Part shown: positions 35,877 through 45,187 of the stretch, one piece after another
Position numbering within the stretch: the first letter of the stretch is position 1
Layout: each line of letters opens with the position of its first letter
Assembly (NCBI RefSeq): GCF_001548375.1
Contig: NZ_AP017295.1
Coordinates: 3,320,501 to 3,384,500, forward strand
DNA: 64,000 bases
From: Nostoc sp. NIES-3756
Lineage (GTDB): Bacteria; Cyanobacteriota; Cyanobacteriia; Cyanobacteriales; Nostocaceae
Reading direction: 5' to 3'
Program-made: the position numbers and the translations under genes
Notes under the pieces: generated by a model
What the model was told of the DNA's origin: nothing
Databases searched by the model: none
The model's input: only the letters and a program-made list of their open reading frames with translations

Positions 35877-38063
35877 TCAAGTTTTTTCTATGGAATGGTC
35901 TTTATGGTTTGGCATATTCCATGTTTTCTGCCATAGTTCTTTGATGTTTTGAATGGTACTTTCGTTTTTGATTACTAGCCAACCATTTTTAATAGCTTTC
36001 TTCTCTTTATCGGTTAACTTCCATGATAAAGGCGGTCGATACTTACCATTGCAATAAAATTCACTAATCTCCAAATTTTTATCTTTTAAATCATCAGGAA
36101 AGAAAATAGGAAAATAGCGGATATCAACTTGACCTTGCCATTTTTTCGCTAAGAGATCAGCTTCCTGAGCATTGCGAGATGCCAAAACTGGATCTCGTAC
36201 TTTGAACATTGTTAATAATGGGCCGATAGTTGCCATAAACCAGCCTCCACTTCCATCTACGTTTTCAGTTGAAGGAGATTGAGGAAAAGGATTGATTTGT
36301 AATATGAGGACTCGTTTGATATTGGAATTATTTTTAGCTTGGAGTAATTGGTCTAGCCATTCTGCTGCTGTGACAAAACCAGAGTTATCAAAATAGCCTC
36401 CATCCGCAACGTGATAGTTCTTACCGGGAATATTTATATTGCTGCGACTGATAGGAGAAACATAGGGGAAAGTTGCTGATAATCTGGCAGCCGTGACCAC
36501 ACTCATATCATAATTATAGGCTCCATAAAGAGTATTAAAATCAACATATTTTTTCCCTTTTTGCTCATCATCTTTAACGAAAGTCATCGGTGTAATCAAA
36601 AATCGCCAACCATTTTCAACTAAAGTAGCATTGAAAACAGGAATGGGAATTTTACCCTCAAAAATCTGTTTTCGCCAAGTGCCTAAGGTTGTCAATTGTT
36701 TTGGATTTTTCATTTCCCCTTGCCAATCTGTTTCAACTGCTGCACCACGGTCAAATTTTGAGCTAATGAGGAAAGGAAAACCGATAAATCGCCATAAATC
36801 TAAATAAGCCAGACCCCAACCAACAGCATCTAAACTATCAGTGGTAGCAGCATTAAAACTATCTCTAACCTTTCCTTCCAAGATGGTTGATGTGGCATCT
36901 TCCAAACAACCATCTTGATTAAAATGATCTAGATAATACATTGCTCCGACCGAACCACCAGACACAGAACTAATCAAGCCAATTGCTTGAGTAAATTCTT
37001 TTCCTAATAACCTTTGTAAACCAGCTAATACTTCAACTGTCCATCCTGCTGCTTGAATCCCACCACCACTTGCACAAACAACTACTAAGGTTTTTTCTCC
37101 CTGTTGATGTTGGAGGCGTTTATCAAGAAACTTTTGAAAATCACCTGCATCAGCGTCAATATTATTTGTGTTTTCACTAGACTGAAATTTATTAAGTTGG
37201 AAAAAATGATTGACATTAAATCCCCAATAATTTAATCCAGAGAACACAAGAAATAAAACTAATACAGGTATGCGGAAGTAATCAAAATAAAATGTAACTC
37301 CACCGTAGGCAATGACCATGATGGCAGTTATCAATAGGACATACAACAAAGCAGGTGCTTCCGGTCGATTTGGTTCTGGTTTGGGATTATAGATTAAACC
37401 AATGGTAATATAAACAACTAAGCCAATGAGAAAATAAGCGATCGCAGTTAGATGTCCTGTAGTTAATTCACCAGTTTGAGGATTGATATAGCCAGCTTTA
37501 TCATATTCTCTAAACAGTGGCAGGATGTCAGCAACCAACTGCTTTAAAAAAGTATTGTAACTTAACCAGTGTCTCAGTAAGCTCACAAGTAATAATAGTC
37601 CAATACCTAAGCCTCCACCAACCAATGTTCCCCACTTTATTTCTGGCTGATTCAACTTCTCTTTAGATAAATTAACTGCCGAGATACAAACATTTAAACT
37701 CAAGACAATAGCTATTCCGTATTGCCAAATTTCGGGAATTGTTATTAATGGTGGTATAGAAAAGCGGGCTGGTGCGTTAGCTAAAATAATTGCAGATACC
37801 AAACTGACTGAAGCTCCTGCACCGATTGCACTCACAATGATAGCGACTAGCTGCCATTTGTTGCGGAGTACAAATAGATTCTTCAACATTGGTGCAAGAT
37901 AACCTTTAGCAAGTGTAGGCAGGAGTACAAGAAATAAGCCTACTAATATCGGTAGTCGTAGAAAGAAAAGATATTTCCACCCAATATCAGGAACAAATCG
38001 CCATATTAATGCTATAACTGCCAGTATTACTAGTGGCGATAAAAACTTAATAACTTTGTTCAT
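35877..38063 (-). CDS. Membrane patatin-like phospholipase
   Basis: A 728-residue protein. The first 290 residues contain about seven hydrophobic helices; then a soluble patatin domain (about 325-640). The oxyanion motif is CASGGGIQAAGW, the nucleophile elbow is ISSVSGGSVGAMYYL and the Asp dyad partner is VADGGYFDNSGF. Patatins hydrolyse acyl chains of membrane lipids with a Ser-Asp dyad. In bacteria, patatins also appear as effectors of defence systems (e.g. CBASS), but no cyclase is adjacent. The seven-helix attachment is an architecture less common than soluble patatins. Confidence 0.85.
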   Translation of the reverse strand: MNKVIKFLSPLVILAVIALIWRFVPDIGWKYLFFLRLPILVGLFLVLLPTLAKGYLAPMLKNLFVLRNKWQLVAIIVSAIGAGASVSLVSAIILANAPARFSIPPLITIPEIWQYGIAIVLSLNVCISAVNLSKEKLNQPEIKWGTLVGGGLGIGLLLLVSLLRHWLSYNTFLKQLVADILPLFREYDKAGYINPQTGELTTGHLTAIAYFLIGLVVYITIGLIYNPKPEPNRPEAPALLYVLLITAIMVIAYGGVTFYFDYFRIPVLVLFLVFSGLNYWGFNVNHFFQLNKFQSSENTNNIDADAGDFQKFLDKRLQHQQGEKTLVVVCASGGGIQAAGWTVEVLAGLQRLLGKEFTQAIGLISSVSGGSVGAMYYLDHFNQDGCLEDATSTILEGKVRDSFNAATTDSLDAVGWGLAYLDLWRFIGFPFLISSKFDRGAAVETDWQGEMKNPKQLTTLGTWRKQIFEGKIPIPVFNATLVENGWRFLITPMTFVKDDEQKGKKYVDFNTLYGAYNYDMSVVTAARLSATFPYVSPISRSNINIPGKNYHVADGGYFDNSGFVTAAEWLDQLLQAKNNSNIKRVLILQINPFPQSPSTENVDGSGGWFMATIGPLLTMFKVRDPVLASRNAQEADLLAKKWQGQVDIRYFPIFFPDDLKDKNLEISEFYCNGKYRPPLSWKLTDKEKKAIKNGWLVIKNESTIQNIKELWQKTWNMPNHKDHSIEKT

Positions 38064-38306
38064 AGTAAGTCTTTAATAGAACATTGTCTAATTTCAATAT
38101 GTAGCGTAAATTTACTCACTTAGTAGTGAGAAAAAGTCACTAATTAATATAAAATTATGTAAACATCAATATCAATTTCAGCTAATTACTGACTAGCCCC
38201 TACCTTGCAGGAACATGCCCCTGAGTGTCAACAGAAGGGTAATTGTTTTCTGCCATTACCAACCACTACGATATGATCAATCTGGAAACAGATGTGATGT
38301 ATCAAC

Positions 38307-40187
38307 CTAGCTATTGAATATTGGGAATGTAAACCAAAATGTCGCGCCTTTTTGGGAATCCCTTTTAACACCAATATCGCCACCGTGAGCAGTGATGATT
38401 TGCTTGCATAGATATAAACCTAAGCCTAGACTTAATGAATTGCGGTTACTACCACCCCGGAAGTAAAGGTCAAATAAGCGATCGCTCTGCTGTTGACTAA
38501 TGCCACTACCATTATCCTTGACGGTACAGTAAATCATTTCGCCTTGGGGGACGGCGTTAATAGTTATCTCTAAACCAGGGGGATTGTGTTTGATGGCATT
38601 GACAATTAAGTTAGAAAATACACGCCATACTTGCGTAGGATCGGCATTTACTAATGGTATATCTGCGGGGACTAAATTTGTGAGTGTGGTTTGATTATCT
38701 ACCAACATAGGCTCTAAATCTGCGATCGCCCCTTCTACCACCCCTTGTAATTGTACAGGCTGACATTGCACACTCAAACCTTGCACTTCACCAATATGGG
38801 CTTCTAATAAAGAGTTAATCAGATTTAACTGGCGATCGCTACTTTGCACCATCCTCTCTAAAATAGAGCGAGGTACAGGAATTGAGGACTGGTTACTATT
38901 CACTGGCGCTATCTTCTCCCCATCTCCCCCCACTTCCTCATCTCCCTCATCTCCCCCATCTTTCACTCTCCCTACTTCCTCATTCAGTAAATTCCTCAAC
39001 ACCATCACAGTCCCCAACACCGGGTTACGTAAATCATGGGACACGGCGTGGAAAAATACTCTAAGGGCTTCCTGGGCTTGTTTGCGTTGGGTGATATCTT
39101 CAACTAAACCTTCGTAGTAAAGTAATTTCCCTTGTTCATCACGGACAGCGTAGGCTTTTTCGGAAATCCAGACAATGCTACCATCTTGCCGATAAATCTG
39201 CGACTCAAATTCTGGTGCTAGTCCAGACTCTTCCATCAACCGGACAAACTCGGCGCGGCGCTTCGGGTCAACATATAATTGATGTTCAATATCTGTAAAC
39301 TTTGCGGTTACTTCTTCGGGAGAAGTGTAACCATATATACGAGCTAAAGCTGGGTTAGCTGTAATGTAACGTCCATCAGGGCTACTTTGGAAGATACCTT
39401 CAATGGCATTTTCAAAGATGCTACGGTATTTCGCTTCCGCCAACCTTAACTTATCATTAGCTGATTCTAATTCTTTACGGGCATAAAACTCTGAACGTTG
39501 CAGGCGATCGTACAGATAAACACCAAGGTCACATATAACACAAAACCAGAAGATGTAAAGAATAAACGAGACATTGTATATTTCTGGATGTTCAGGTAAA
39601 GGAGTACTCAGCCTCAGAACTGTATTCACACCAAAATAATAAACTAAAACCCCTAGCTGGCAGACTAAATGGAGACTCCAGCGCACAGGCATAAACGTAG
39701 CTTGGCTCAAAAATAATAATGACCAGCCTGCGGTATCGGGTAGGGCAAAACCTTTAAGGGTGGCAAATAATTGTGATGCTAAACTCAGCGACCAAGATGA
39801 GCCTAAAAATAGTATCCCTGGATGACGATGACCAAAGCTAGTTTTACGCAGGGCAAAACAAACCAGTAAACTCAACAACATTGCTGCATTGATGATTAAC
39901 CTTTGAGTTCTCATCACTTGGGGGAGTAAATGAAACTCTTGGAGAGGAAAAAACAGGTCGTAGACATCCCTAAGAGTAAACGACAATAGGCAGCCTAGTA
40001 CTAGCCATAACCACAGATGTAACCTCTGCCATAAAAAACGATGCCTAATTACCTGCCACTCTTGTTGTTGAGAGTGTGGGTAAACAGCTTTAATTTCATC
40101 CGTACTTGGTGCAGAAATAGCTTCTCTCCACCGCCGTTGCAATTTTCTCAACAAGGTAGCCATTAGAGTTTTACCAACCTCACCCAT
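38307..40187 (-). CDS. Membrane PAS-domain sensor histidine kinase
   Basis: A 626-residue kinase: six hydrophobic helices (about 48-235), a PAS/PAC domain (KYRSIFENAIEGIFQSSPDG, about 255-375), HisKA (FHAVSHDLRNPV, phospho-His around 384) and HATPase (VIVNAIKHNPPGL-type N box, DNGSGIS, LGLGLYLCKQ). Between the two HisKA helices there is an acidic low-complexity insert, KDGGDEGDEEVGGDGEK (about 415-440), encoded by a tandem repeat (38914-38980). No cognate regulator is adjacent. Start at 40187 or the ATG at 40163. Confidence 0.9.
   Translation of the reverse strand: MGEVGKTLMATLLRKLQRRWREAISAPSTDEIKAVYPHSQQQEWQVIRHRFLWQRLHLWLWLVLGCLLSFTLRDVYDLFFPLQEFHLLPQVMRTQRLIINAAMLLSLLVCFALRKTSFGHRHPGILFLGSSWSLSLASQLFATLKGFALPDTAGWSLLFLSQATFMPVRWSLHLVCQLGVLVYYFGVNTVLRLSTPLPEHPEIYNVSFILYIFWFCVICDLGVYLYDRLQRSEFYARKELESANDKLRLAEAKYRSIFENAIEGIFQSSPDGRYITANPALARIYGYTSPEEVTAKFTDIEHQLYVDPKRRAEFVRLMEESGLAPEFESQIYRQDGSIVWISEKAYAVRDEQGKLLYYEGLVEDITQRKQAQEALRVFFHAVSHDLRNPVLGTVMVLRNLLNEEVGRVKDGGDEGDEEVGGDGEKIAPVNSNQSSIPVPRSILERMVQSSDRQLNLINSLLEAHIGEVQGLSVQCQPVQLQGVVEGAIADLEPMLVDNQTTLTNLVPADIPLVNADPTQVWRVFSNLIVNAIKHNPPGLEITINAVPQGEMIYCTVKDNGSGISQQQSDRLFDLYFRGGSNRNSLSLGLGLYLCKQIITAHGGDIGVKRDSQKGATFWFTFPIFNS
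38914..38980. repeat. In-frame tandem repeat within the histidine kinase
   Basis: On the coding strand GGGGGAGATGAGGGAGATGA-type units encode GGDEGDEEVGGDG in the loop of the dimerisation domain. The same unit occurs in the non-coding spacer near 10302-10320, so it looks like a mobile or slipping repeat that entered a coding frame. Confidence 0.7.
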
Positions 40188-40700
40188 ACTCTTGTAGGTT
40201 TTTCGTGCTTCCAGACAGTAATAATACCAATTGGTAATGCGTAATGCGTAATGGGCTACGCCCCGCTTCGCTAACGTAATTCGTAATTAACAAACTTAAG
40301 TAGGTGGATATCAATAAGGAACTTCCAGATAAAAAATATTTAACATGTAGGGTGTGTCAGTTCTATTTATTTTTTGGTGTTCCTTAAATGCGATCGCACC
40401 AGATTTTTTGTGCGGAAAACAATTAATACTTGATACGAATTGCTCAAATTCATTCGTTTTTATATTTATTGTTTGCAAAGTTAATTTCACTAATAAACAT
40501 TCGATAAGTTGATATTTGCTGCCCGTTTTATTGTCATGAAAAACTAAAGATTTAGATTTTTATTTTAATCACCAAAGCTTTTAATTACTAAGTTTCAGAG
40601 GAAAAATTAAAAAATACAAAAATATTTTGTTGTTTTTTGTAAAACACAAAGCAATTTAATAGATGAACTCATAGTAATTATTGACTAGGAGGGTAAAATC
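40188..40700. other. Spacer with AT-rich DNA and dispersed repeats
   Basis: A GTAATGCGTAATGGGCTACG repeat with CCGCTTCGCTAACGTAATTC lies near 40239-40285, and a GTAGGGTGTGTCAG half-palindrome at 40346-40359. From 40420 on the DNA is AT-rich and must hold the protease promoter. No gene seen before 40701. Confidence 0.5.
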
Positions 40701-40766
40701 ATGCGTGCAAATCTTAATTGTCCAGAATTAACCATTAAAACCACAAAAAACATTGACGTTAGTTGA
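40701..40766 (+). CDS. 21-residue upstream ORF before the subtilase
   Basis: ATG at 40701 with a very good ribosome site (AGGAGGG, 7 nt upstream). It encodes a 21-residue peptide (MRANLNCPELTIKTTKNIDV and S) and its TGA (40764-40766) overlaps the GAGGAG ribosome site of the protease gene (40765-40770). This is the arrangement of translational coupling or a leader peptide. No known homolog is recognised. Confidence 0.5.
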   Translation: MRANLNCPELTIKTTKNIDVS

Positions 40767-40779
40767 GGAGCAAATACCT

Positions 40780-42270
40780 ATGCCCACAAATAAGATTAAT
40801 CAGAATCCACTTACAATTGACGGGCAAAATTCTCTTTATCTATCCTCCTCTGATGCTTTTAGTACAGAAAATAATTATATTTCCAAGTTAGGAAATCGTA
40901 GTAGCTACACATCAAATGATAATGGTACTGCCATGAGCAGCACCTATAATTCTAACAATGGTTACGGCTTGGTTAATGCTGGATTGTCTGTATCTCAAGC
41001 TGCTGGGCAAAATCCCTACAGTGATGTGGCAAATCTCGGTGGTAATAATTGGGGATTAGATATGATTAATGCCCCAGAAGTCTGGGCAAATGGATATACA
41101 GGACAAGGCGTAATTGTAGCTGTAGTAGATACAGGAGTAGACACTAGCCATCCAGAATTAGGTAATAATATTTGGACTAATACTAAAGAAATCGCTGGGA
41201 ATGGTATAGATGACGATGGTAATGGTTATGTAGATGATACTAACGGTTGGAATTTTAACAACAACAATAACAATATTGCTGATGATAATGGACATGGAAC
41301 CCATGTTTCTGGAATTGTTGCTGGGAAAAATGATGGAGTTGGTGTGACTGGTGTTGCTTACAGTTCCCAAATTATGCCAGTCAAAGTTTTAAATGAATCT
41401 GGAGAGGGTTCTTATAGTGCGATCGCTAATGGAATCCGCTATGCTGCCGATAATGGGGCTAGAGTAATTAACTTGAGTTTAGGCGGTGATTATTCTAGCC
41501 AGACTCTTCAGTCTGCCGTTGAATATGCAGCTAGTAAAGGGGCAGTTGTCGTCATGGCGGCTGGTAATGAAAGCAACTCACAACCAAGTTACCCTGCCCG
41601 TTATGCTGATAACTCTGGTATTGCCGTTGGTGCTGTAAATAGAGAAGGTGATTTAACTGATTTCTCTAACCGTGCTGGTAGTAATGAACTGGCTTATGTT
41701 ACAGCCCCAGGACAGAACATTTATTCCTCAGTACCAAATAATGGGTATGGCAGTTATAGTGGTACATCTATGGCTACTCCCTACGTTGCTGGTGTAGTGG
41801 CTCTGATGCTGAGTGCTAATCCTAATTTGACTGTAGCCCAAGTGCGTGAAATCATTACCAGCACAGCAGGCAACACCGATAGCAATGCCACACCAACTAC
41901 ACCAAATACACCTACAACCAGCCCTGGCTTTGGTTTTGATCCTAATGATTTTTTAGGACTTATTGGTTCTCCAGGCAATAATAACCCTACACCAAATACA
42001 CCTACAAGCAGTCCTGGGCTTAACTTTGATTTTGTCTCTATCATCGGTGAATTATTTACAGATGAACCTGTGAATAACACATCAACTAACACTTCTAGCT
42101 ATAGCCTGAAATCCTTCTCACAAAACAATACTTACACTACAGATTCCCAAATTCTATCCATATCATCAAATAGTTCCGTAACCGCCAACCCCGAAATAGA
42201 ATTTGTCAATCGCCAATATCAAGACTCTGAGCTTAACACCCTAGTTAGTAAATTAGTCATTGGTTATTAG
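40780..42270 (+). CDS. Subtilisin-like (S8) serine protease
   Basis: A 496-residue protease. The catalytic triad is visible: Asp in VVDTGVDTSHPEL (about 120), His in GHGTHVSGIVAG (about 171) and Ser in YSGTSMATPYVAG (about 330), plus the oxyanion Asn in MAAGNES. No signal peptide; residues 1-95 could be a propeptide. After the catalytic domain the C-terminus carries two copies of a TPNTPT-S/T-SPG motif. I start at the ATG at 40780 behind GAGGAG; an in-frame TTG at 40753 would add nine residues. The last residues (LVIGY and stop) are encoded by the STRR array. Known relatives include calcium-dependent proteases of heterocystous cyanobacteria. Confidence 0.92.
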   Translation: MPTNKINQNPLTIDGQNSLYLSSSDAFSTENNYISKLGNRSSYTSNDNGTAMSSTYNSNNGYGLVNAGLSVSQAAGQNPYSDVANLGGNNWGLDMINAPEVWANGYTGQGVIVAVVDTGVDTSHPELGNNIWTNTKEIAGNGIDDDGNGYVDDTNGWNFNNNNNNIADDNGHGTHVSGIVAGKNDGVGVTGVAYSSQIMPVKVLNESGEGSYSAIANGIRYAADNGARVINLSLGGDYSSQTLQSAVEYAASKGAVVVMAAGNESNSQPSYPARYADNSGIAVGAVNREGDLTDFSNRAGSNELAYVTAPGQNIYSSVPNNGYGSYSGTSMATPYVAGVVALMLSANPNLTVAQVREIITSTAGNTDSNATPTTPNTPTTSPGFGFDPNDFLGLIGSPGNNNPTPNTPTSSPGLNFDFVSIIGELFTDEPVNNTSTNTSSYSLKSFSQNNTYTTDSQILSISSNSSVTANPEIEFVNRQYQDSELNTLVSKLVIGY

Positions 42271-42306
42271 TCATTAGTCATTAGTCATTAGTCCATAGTC
42301 AACAGT
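42252..42306. repeat. STRR array overlapping the protease stop codon
   Basis: Heptamers TAGTCAT, TGGTTAT, TAGTCAT, TAGTCAT, TAGTCCA, TAGTCAA run across the stop codon at 42268-42270, so the array provides the final residues and the termination signal. Confidence 0.85.
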
Positions 42307-42385
42307 TTTTCTCCCTTTCCCCTCCTGGGAGGGGCTAGGGGTGGGTTTCTCCCACATCTCCCACATCACCACTCCCTACTCCACA

Positions 42386-44149
42386 TCAACACTGCTTCGC
42401 TGAGGCGGGACTAACAAAATCGTGTAAGTCTGCTTCCCAAACGCTGATGTAAATTAAATCGCAGTTCTGACGGACAATTTGCCCTTTCACTCCGCCTACG
42501 GTAAAACGGAAATTATCTGACTGACGTTGTTGTATTTGTTGCAACCCTTGGCGAATTTTGGCGTTAGATTGACCGCTTAATATACCATCTAGCGTAGTTT
42601 GCATGACTTCCGGGTCTACTGACTGGGCAAAAGCTACTTCAGTTTGACGCAACGCTCCAGAGTTACGATCAAATAAGTAGCCTAAGTCAACTTGGTTTGG
42701 TACTAAGCGATAGACTACAGCACGGGTATTGCGCCACACGCCTCTTAAATCTCTATTTGGCTTTCCAAGTGACGCTTCTACCGTGCTTCTTGCTGTACCT
42801 GTAGGAAAGGCGGGAACGCTGGGACTGTTTGTATTTGCTGTTTTTCTTGGTAAGTCAGCTTGGGTTGTCGGCTCTGGAACGGGCTGATTTTCGATTTGTG
42901 GTGTTGGGGTGGGTTGTGGTGTAGGAATATTTGCAGTTGTAGGTGTGTTTTCTGGTATGGGTGCAAATACTTCTGGTGGGTTAGAGTTGGCTTGACTGTT
43001 TTCTGTTGACGTTGGCGTGTCAGAAATTACTGGCTGCTGAGTAGAATCAGACTGGGGTAAGGATGGGGTTGTTTGGGGTGAAACAGATGGTGTATCAGGT
43101 AGGGAAGCCGGAGAAGGTAAAGGTTCACTGACGATGCGTGTATCAGATTGTGACTGGCGTGACAGAGTAGAAATGGTGATACCCGCTATTAAACCACCTA
43201 CTACCAAGCTGCCAAATATCCAAGCAGACTTTTGACGACTGCGCTGAGGTTTGATAGCCGGAACAGCCAGATGTCGGGTCTGTTGGGTTGGTATTGTAGT
43301 GGGAGCGTCCGTATGTTCAGATGTCAGATGAGGCGATAAAGCATACAGCATTTTACTAGCGGTACTGTAGCGATCGCCTGGTTGTGGTTTAATGGCTTGA
43401 TTTAGTACCTCTATTAATTGTGGCGAAACATGAGGCGCAAAGTTCTGCCAGATAATTTCCCCATTTTGGGGATTAGTTGGCAATTCATCAGGACTTTTAC
43501 CAGTTAATAAATAAATCGCTGTCAAACCCAAGCTGTAAATATCTGTGGCGTAAACTGGTCTACCTACGGCTTGTTCGCTGGGCATATATCCGGGTGTACC
43601 AATGACGAGCGATCGCGTCACATATCCTGGAGAACTGACAACTGAACGAATGGTTTCTTTGACCGCACCAAAATCAATCAAAACTGGCTTTTGGTCAACA
43701 GTCCGCAGAATAATGTTATCTGGTTTAATATCTCTGTGAATAATGCCTTTGCTGTGGACGTAATCTAAAACTTGTAGCAAACTCAACAATATTGCTCTAA
43801 CGCTAGCCTCACTTTGACTTCCTGTGTCTGCAACCAAATTCCTTAGAGTTTGCCCATGAATCCATTCTTGCACCAAATAAAACTGCCCATTCTCCGAAAA
43901 GTAAGCGTAGAGTTTGGGAATTTGGTCGCTGTGTTCGCCTAAAAACTCTAGAGTTGCTGCTTCCCTCTCAAACCTTTGTTGAATCATTTGATAGGTTTGT
44001 GGGTTATTGCTGACTGGTTTGAGTTGCTTAATCACACAACGTCGGCGAGAGGGCATATGGGTATCTTCCGCCAATAAGGTTTCTCCAAACCCACCAGCAC
44101 CGAGTACCTGAATAACTTGATAGCGATTGTTCAGCAGAATAGATGTCAT
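42386..44149 (-). CDS. Hanks-type Ser/Thr protein kinase A, membrane-anchored
   Basis: A 587-residue kinase (about 1-275) with LGAGGFGETLLAED, catalytic Lys in CVIKQLK, HRDIKPDNI, DFGAVKE and the GTPGYMPSEQA activation segment. One transmembrane helix near 312-335 (AWIFGSLVVGGLIAGIT) is followed by a Pro/Thr/Gln-rich linker and a C-terminal domain (about 465-587, GTARSTVEASLGKPNRDLRG, VVYRLVPNQVDLGYLFDR) I cannot name. Start chosen at the ATG at 44149 (MTSILLNNRYQ), the position where the three sister kinases begin; an upstream ATG at 44179 adds ten residues. First of four related kinases on this strand. Confidence 0.92.
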   Translation of the reverse strand: MTSILLNNRYQVIQVLGAGGFGETLLAEDTHMPSRRRCVIKQLKPVSNNPQTYQMIQQRFEREAATLEFLGEHSDQIPKLYAYFSENGQFYLVQEWIHGQTLRNLVADTGSQSEASVRAILLSLLQVLDYVHSKGIIHRDIKPDNIILRTVDQKPVLIDFGAVKETIRSVVSSPGYVTRSLVIGTPGYMPSEQAVGRPVYATDIYSLGLTAIYLLTGKSPDELPTNPQNGEIIWQNFAPHVSPQLIEVLNQAIKPQPGDRYSTASKMLYALSPHLTSEHTDAPTTIPTQQTRHLAVPAIKPQRSRQKSAWIFGSLVVGGLIAGITISTLSRQSQSDTRIVSEPLPSPASLPDTPSVSPQTTPSLPQSDSTQQPVISDTPTSTENSQANSNPPEVFAPIPENTPTTANIPTPQPTPTPQIENQPVPEPTTQADLPRKTANTNSPSVPAFPTGTARSTVEASLGKPNRDLRGVWRNTRAVVYRLVPNQVDLGYLFDRNSGALRQTEVAFAQSVDPEVMQTTLDGILSGQSNAKIRQGLQQIQQRQSDNFRFTVGGVKGQIVRQNCDLIYISVWEADLHDFVSPASAKQC

Positions 44150-44325
44150 GCAAATTTGAGATTGTCCGCCCTTTTTCAATGTACATCACGATGTGGCAAT
44201 AGGTTATGTTCCTATGTGGGGGTATAGGAGGAGGCAAATCAATTCAAAATTCGTCTTGAAAAGTTTCCTACGGCGGGAAACCCGCCTACAGAACTTTCCG
44301 CAAAATTCAAAATTAAGAATTTCTC

Positions 44326-44372
44326 ATCACTCAGCACGCGCTAAACGCCCCGCTACCGCTAACATCACTCAG
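44326..44372. repeat. Compound dispersed repeat (CGCTAAACGCCCCGCTACCG plus ATCACTC units)
   Basis: CATCACTCAGCACGCGCTAA, CGCCCCGCTACCGCTAAC and ATCACTCAGTACTCATC units lie 4 bp from the VanY-like stop. The same combination recurs next to ribH at 58068-58160. Confidence 0.75.
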
Positions 44373-44375
44373 TAC

Positions 44376-45176
44376 TCATCTATTTCTGGCATTAGCAAAT
44401 AGTGCTGCTGCATTTGCTGAACCTACATAACGCCAATGCCAAGGTTCAAAACTTACTCCTTGAGGATTATTCGCTGGGAAAGACAACTCAAAGCCAAATT
44501 GACTAGCATGAACAGTTAACCAGCGATAAGCTTCTGTTTTTGCAAATGCCAAAGTCAGATCCTGTTTGGGAAGTTTCCCATCTGCTACATCTACAGCAAA
44601 ACCTGTGTGATGTTCGCTATGTCCAGGAGGTGCGCTGATTTTAGCTGCTTTTTCAACAGAACCAAGACGTTTAATTTGGTTGTCAAATAACTTTTGTTGT
44701 TGTTCTATGGTGCGAAAGCCGGAAACCGGAATTATCCAAACACCTTCTTCTCTGGCTGCATAGATCATTTTCATCAATGCTTGGGCTGCTTCTGGATGAA
44801 GTCCTTCAAATCTTTGTTCTGTTCCCGTAGCGTAGCTACCGACAATTATCATTTGGTTGGCATCAGCTTGTGCATAGCTCAAGTGACCATAACTAGGTTC
44901 GTTGCTAAGTGATCGTTGATTGTTAACTGGCGATAGCTTGTCTATGGTAATTGGTTGAGAGTTAGTAGTAATACTTACACTTGGTAATTGCGGTGAAATA
45001 GGCTGGGAATTAGAAGTAACTACACTGGGTGTAGGAGGATTTGTAGTGGCTTGTACCGCAGGATTCGGACTTGATAGGCGGATTAGTATAGCCCCAGAAA
45101 CTACAATAATAAATGAAACTACTGTGGCAATTCCCATCATACGGAGAAGATAAGAATTTTTATTGTTTCTTCTCAT
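44376..45176 (-). CDS. VanY/LdcB-type M15B carboxypeptidase
   Basis: A 266-residue exported or anchored peptidase: N-terminal transmembrane helix (about 12-34), Pro/Ser/Thr-rich tether, then a complete M15B domain (about 105-260) with VSGFRTIEQQQKLF, the zinc motif PPGHSEHHTGFAVDVAD and EPWHWRYVG. It removes the terminal D-Ala from murein stem peptides. The gene starts 11 bp after the stop of kinase B and so is almost surely cotranscribed with it, which links the kinase to wall remodelling. Confidence 0.92.
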   Translation of the reverse strand: MRRNNKNSYLLRMMGIATVVSFIIVVSGAILIRLSSPNPAVQATTNPPTPSVVTSNSQPISPQLPSVSITTNSQPITIDKLSPVNNQRSLSNEPSYGHLSYAQADANQMIIVGSYATGTEQRFEGLHPEAAQALMKMIYAAREEGVWIIPVSGFRTIEQQQKLFDNQIKRLGSVEKAAKISAPPGHSEHHTGFAVDVADGKLPKQDLTLAFAKTEAYRWLTVHASQFGFELSFPANNPQGVSFEPWHWRYVGSANAAALFANARNR

Positions 45177-45187
45177 AATTAATATAT

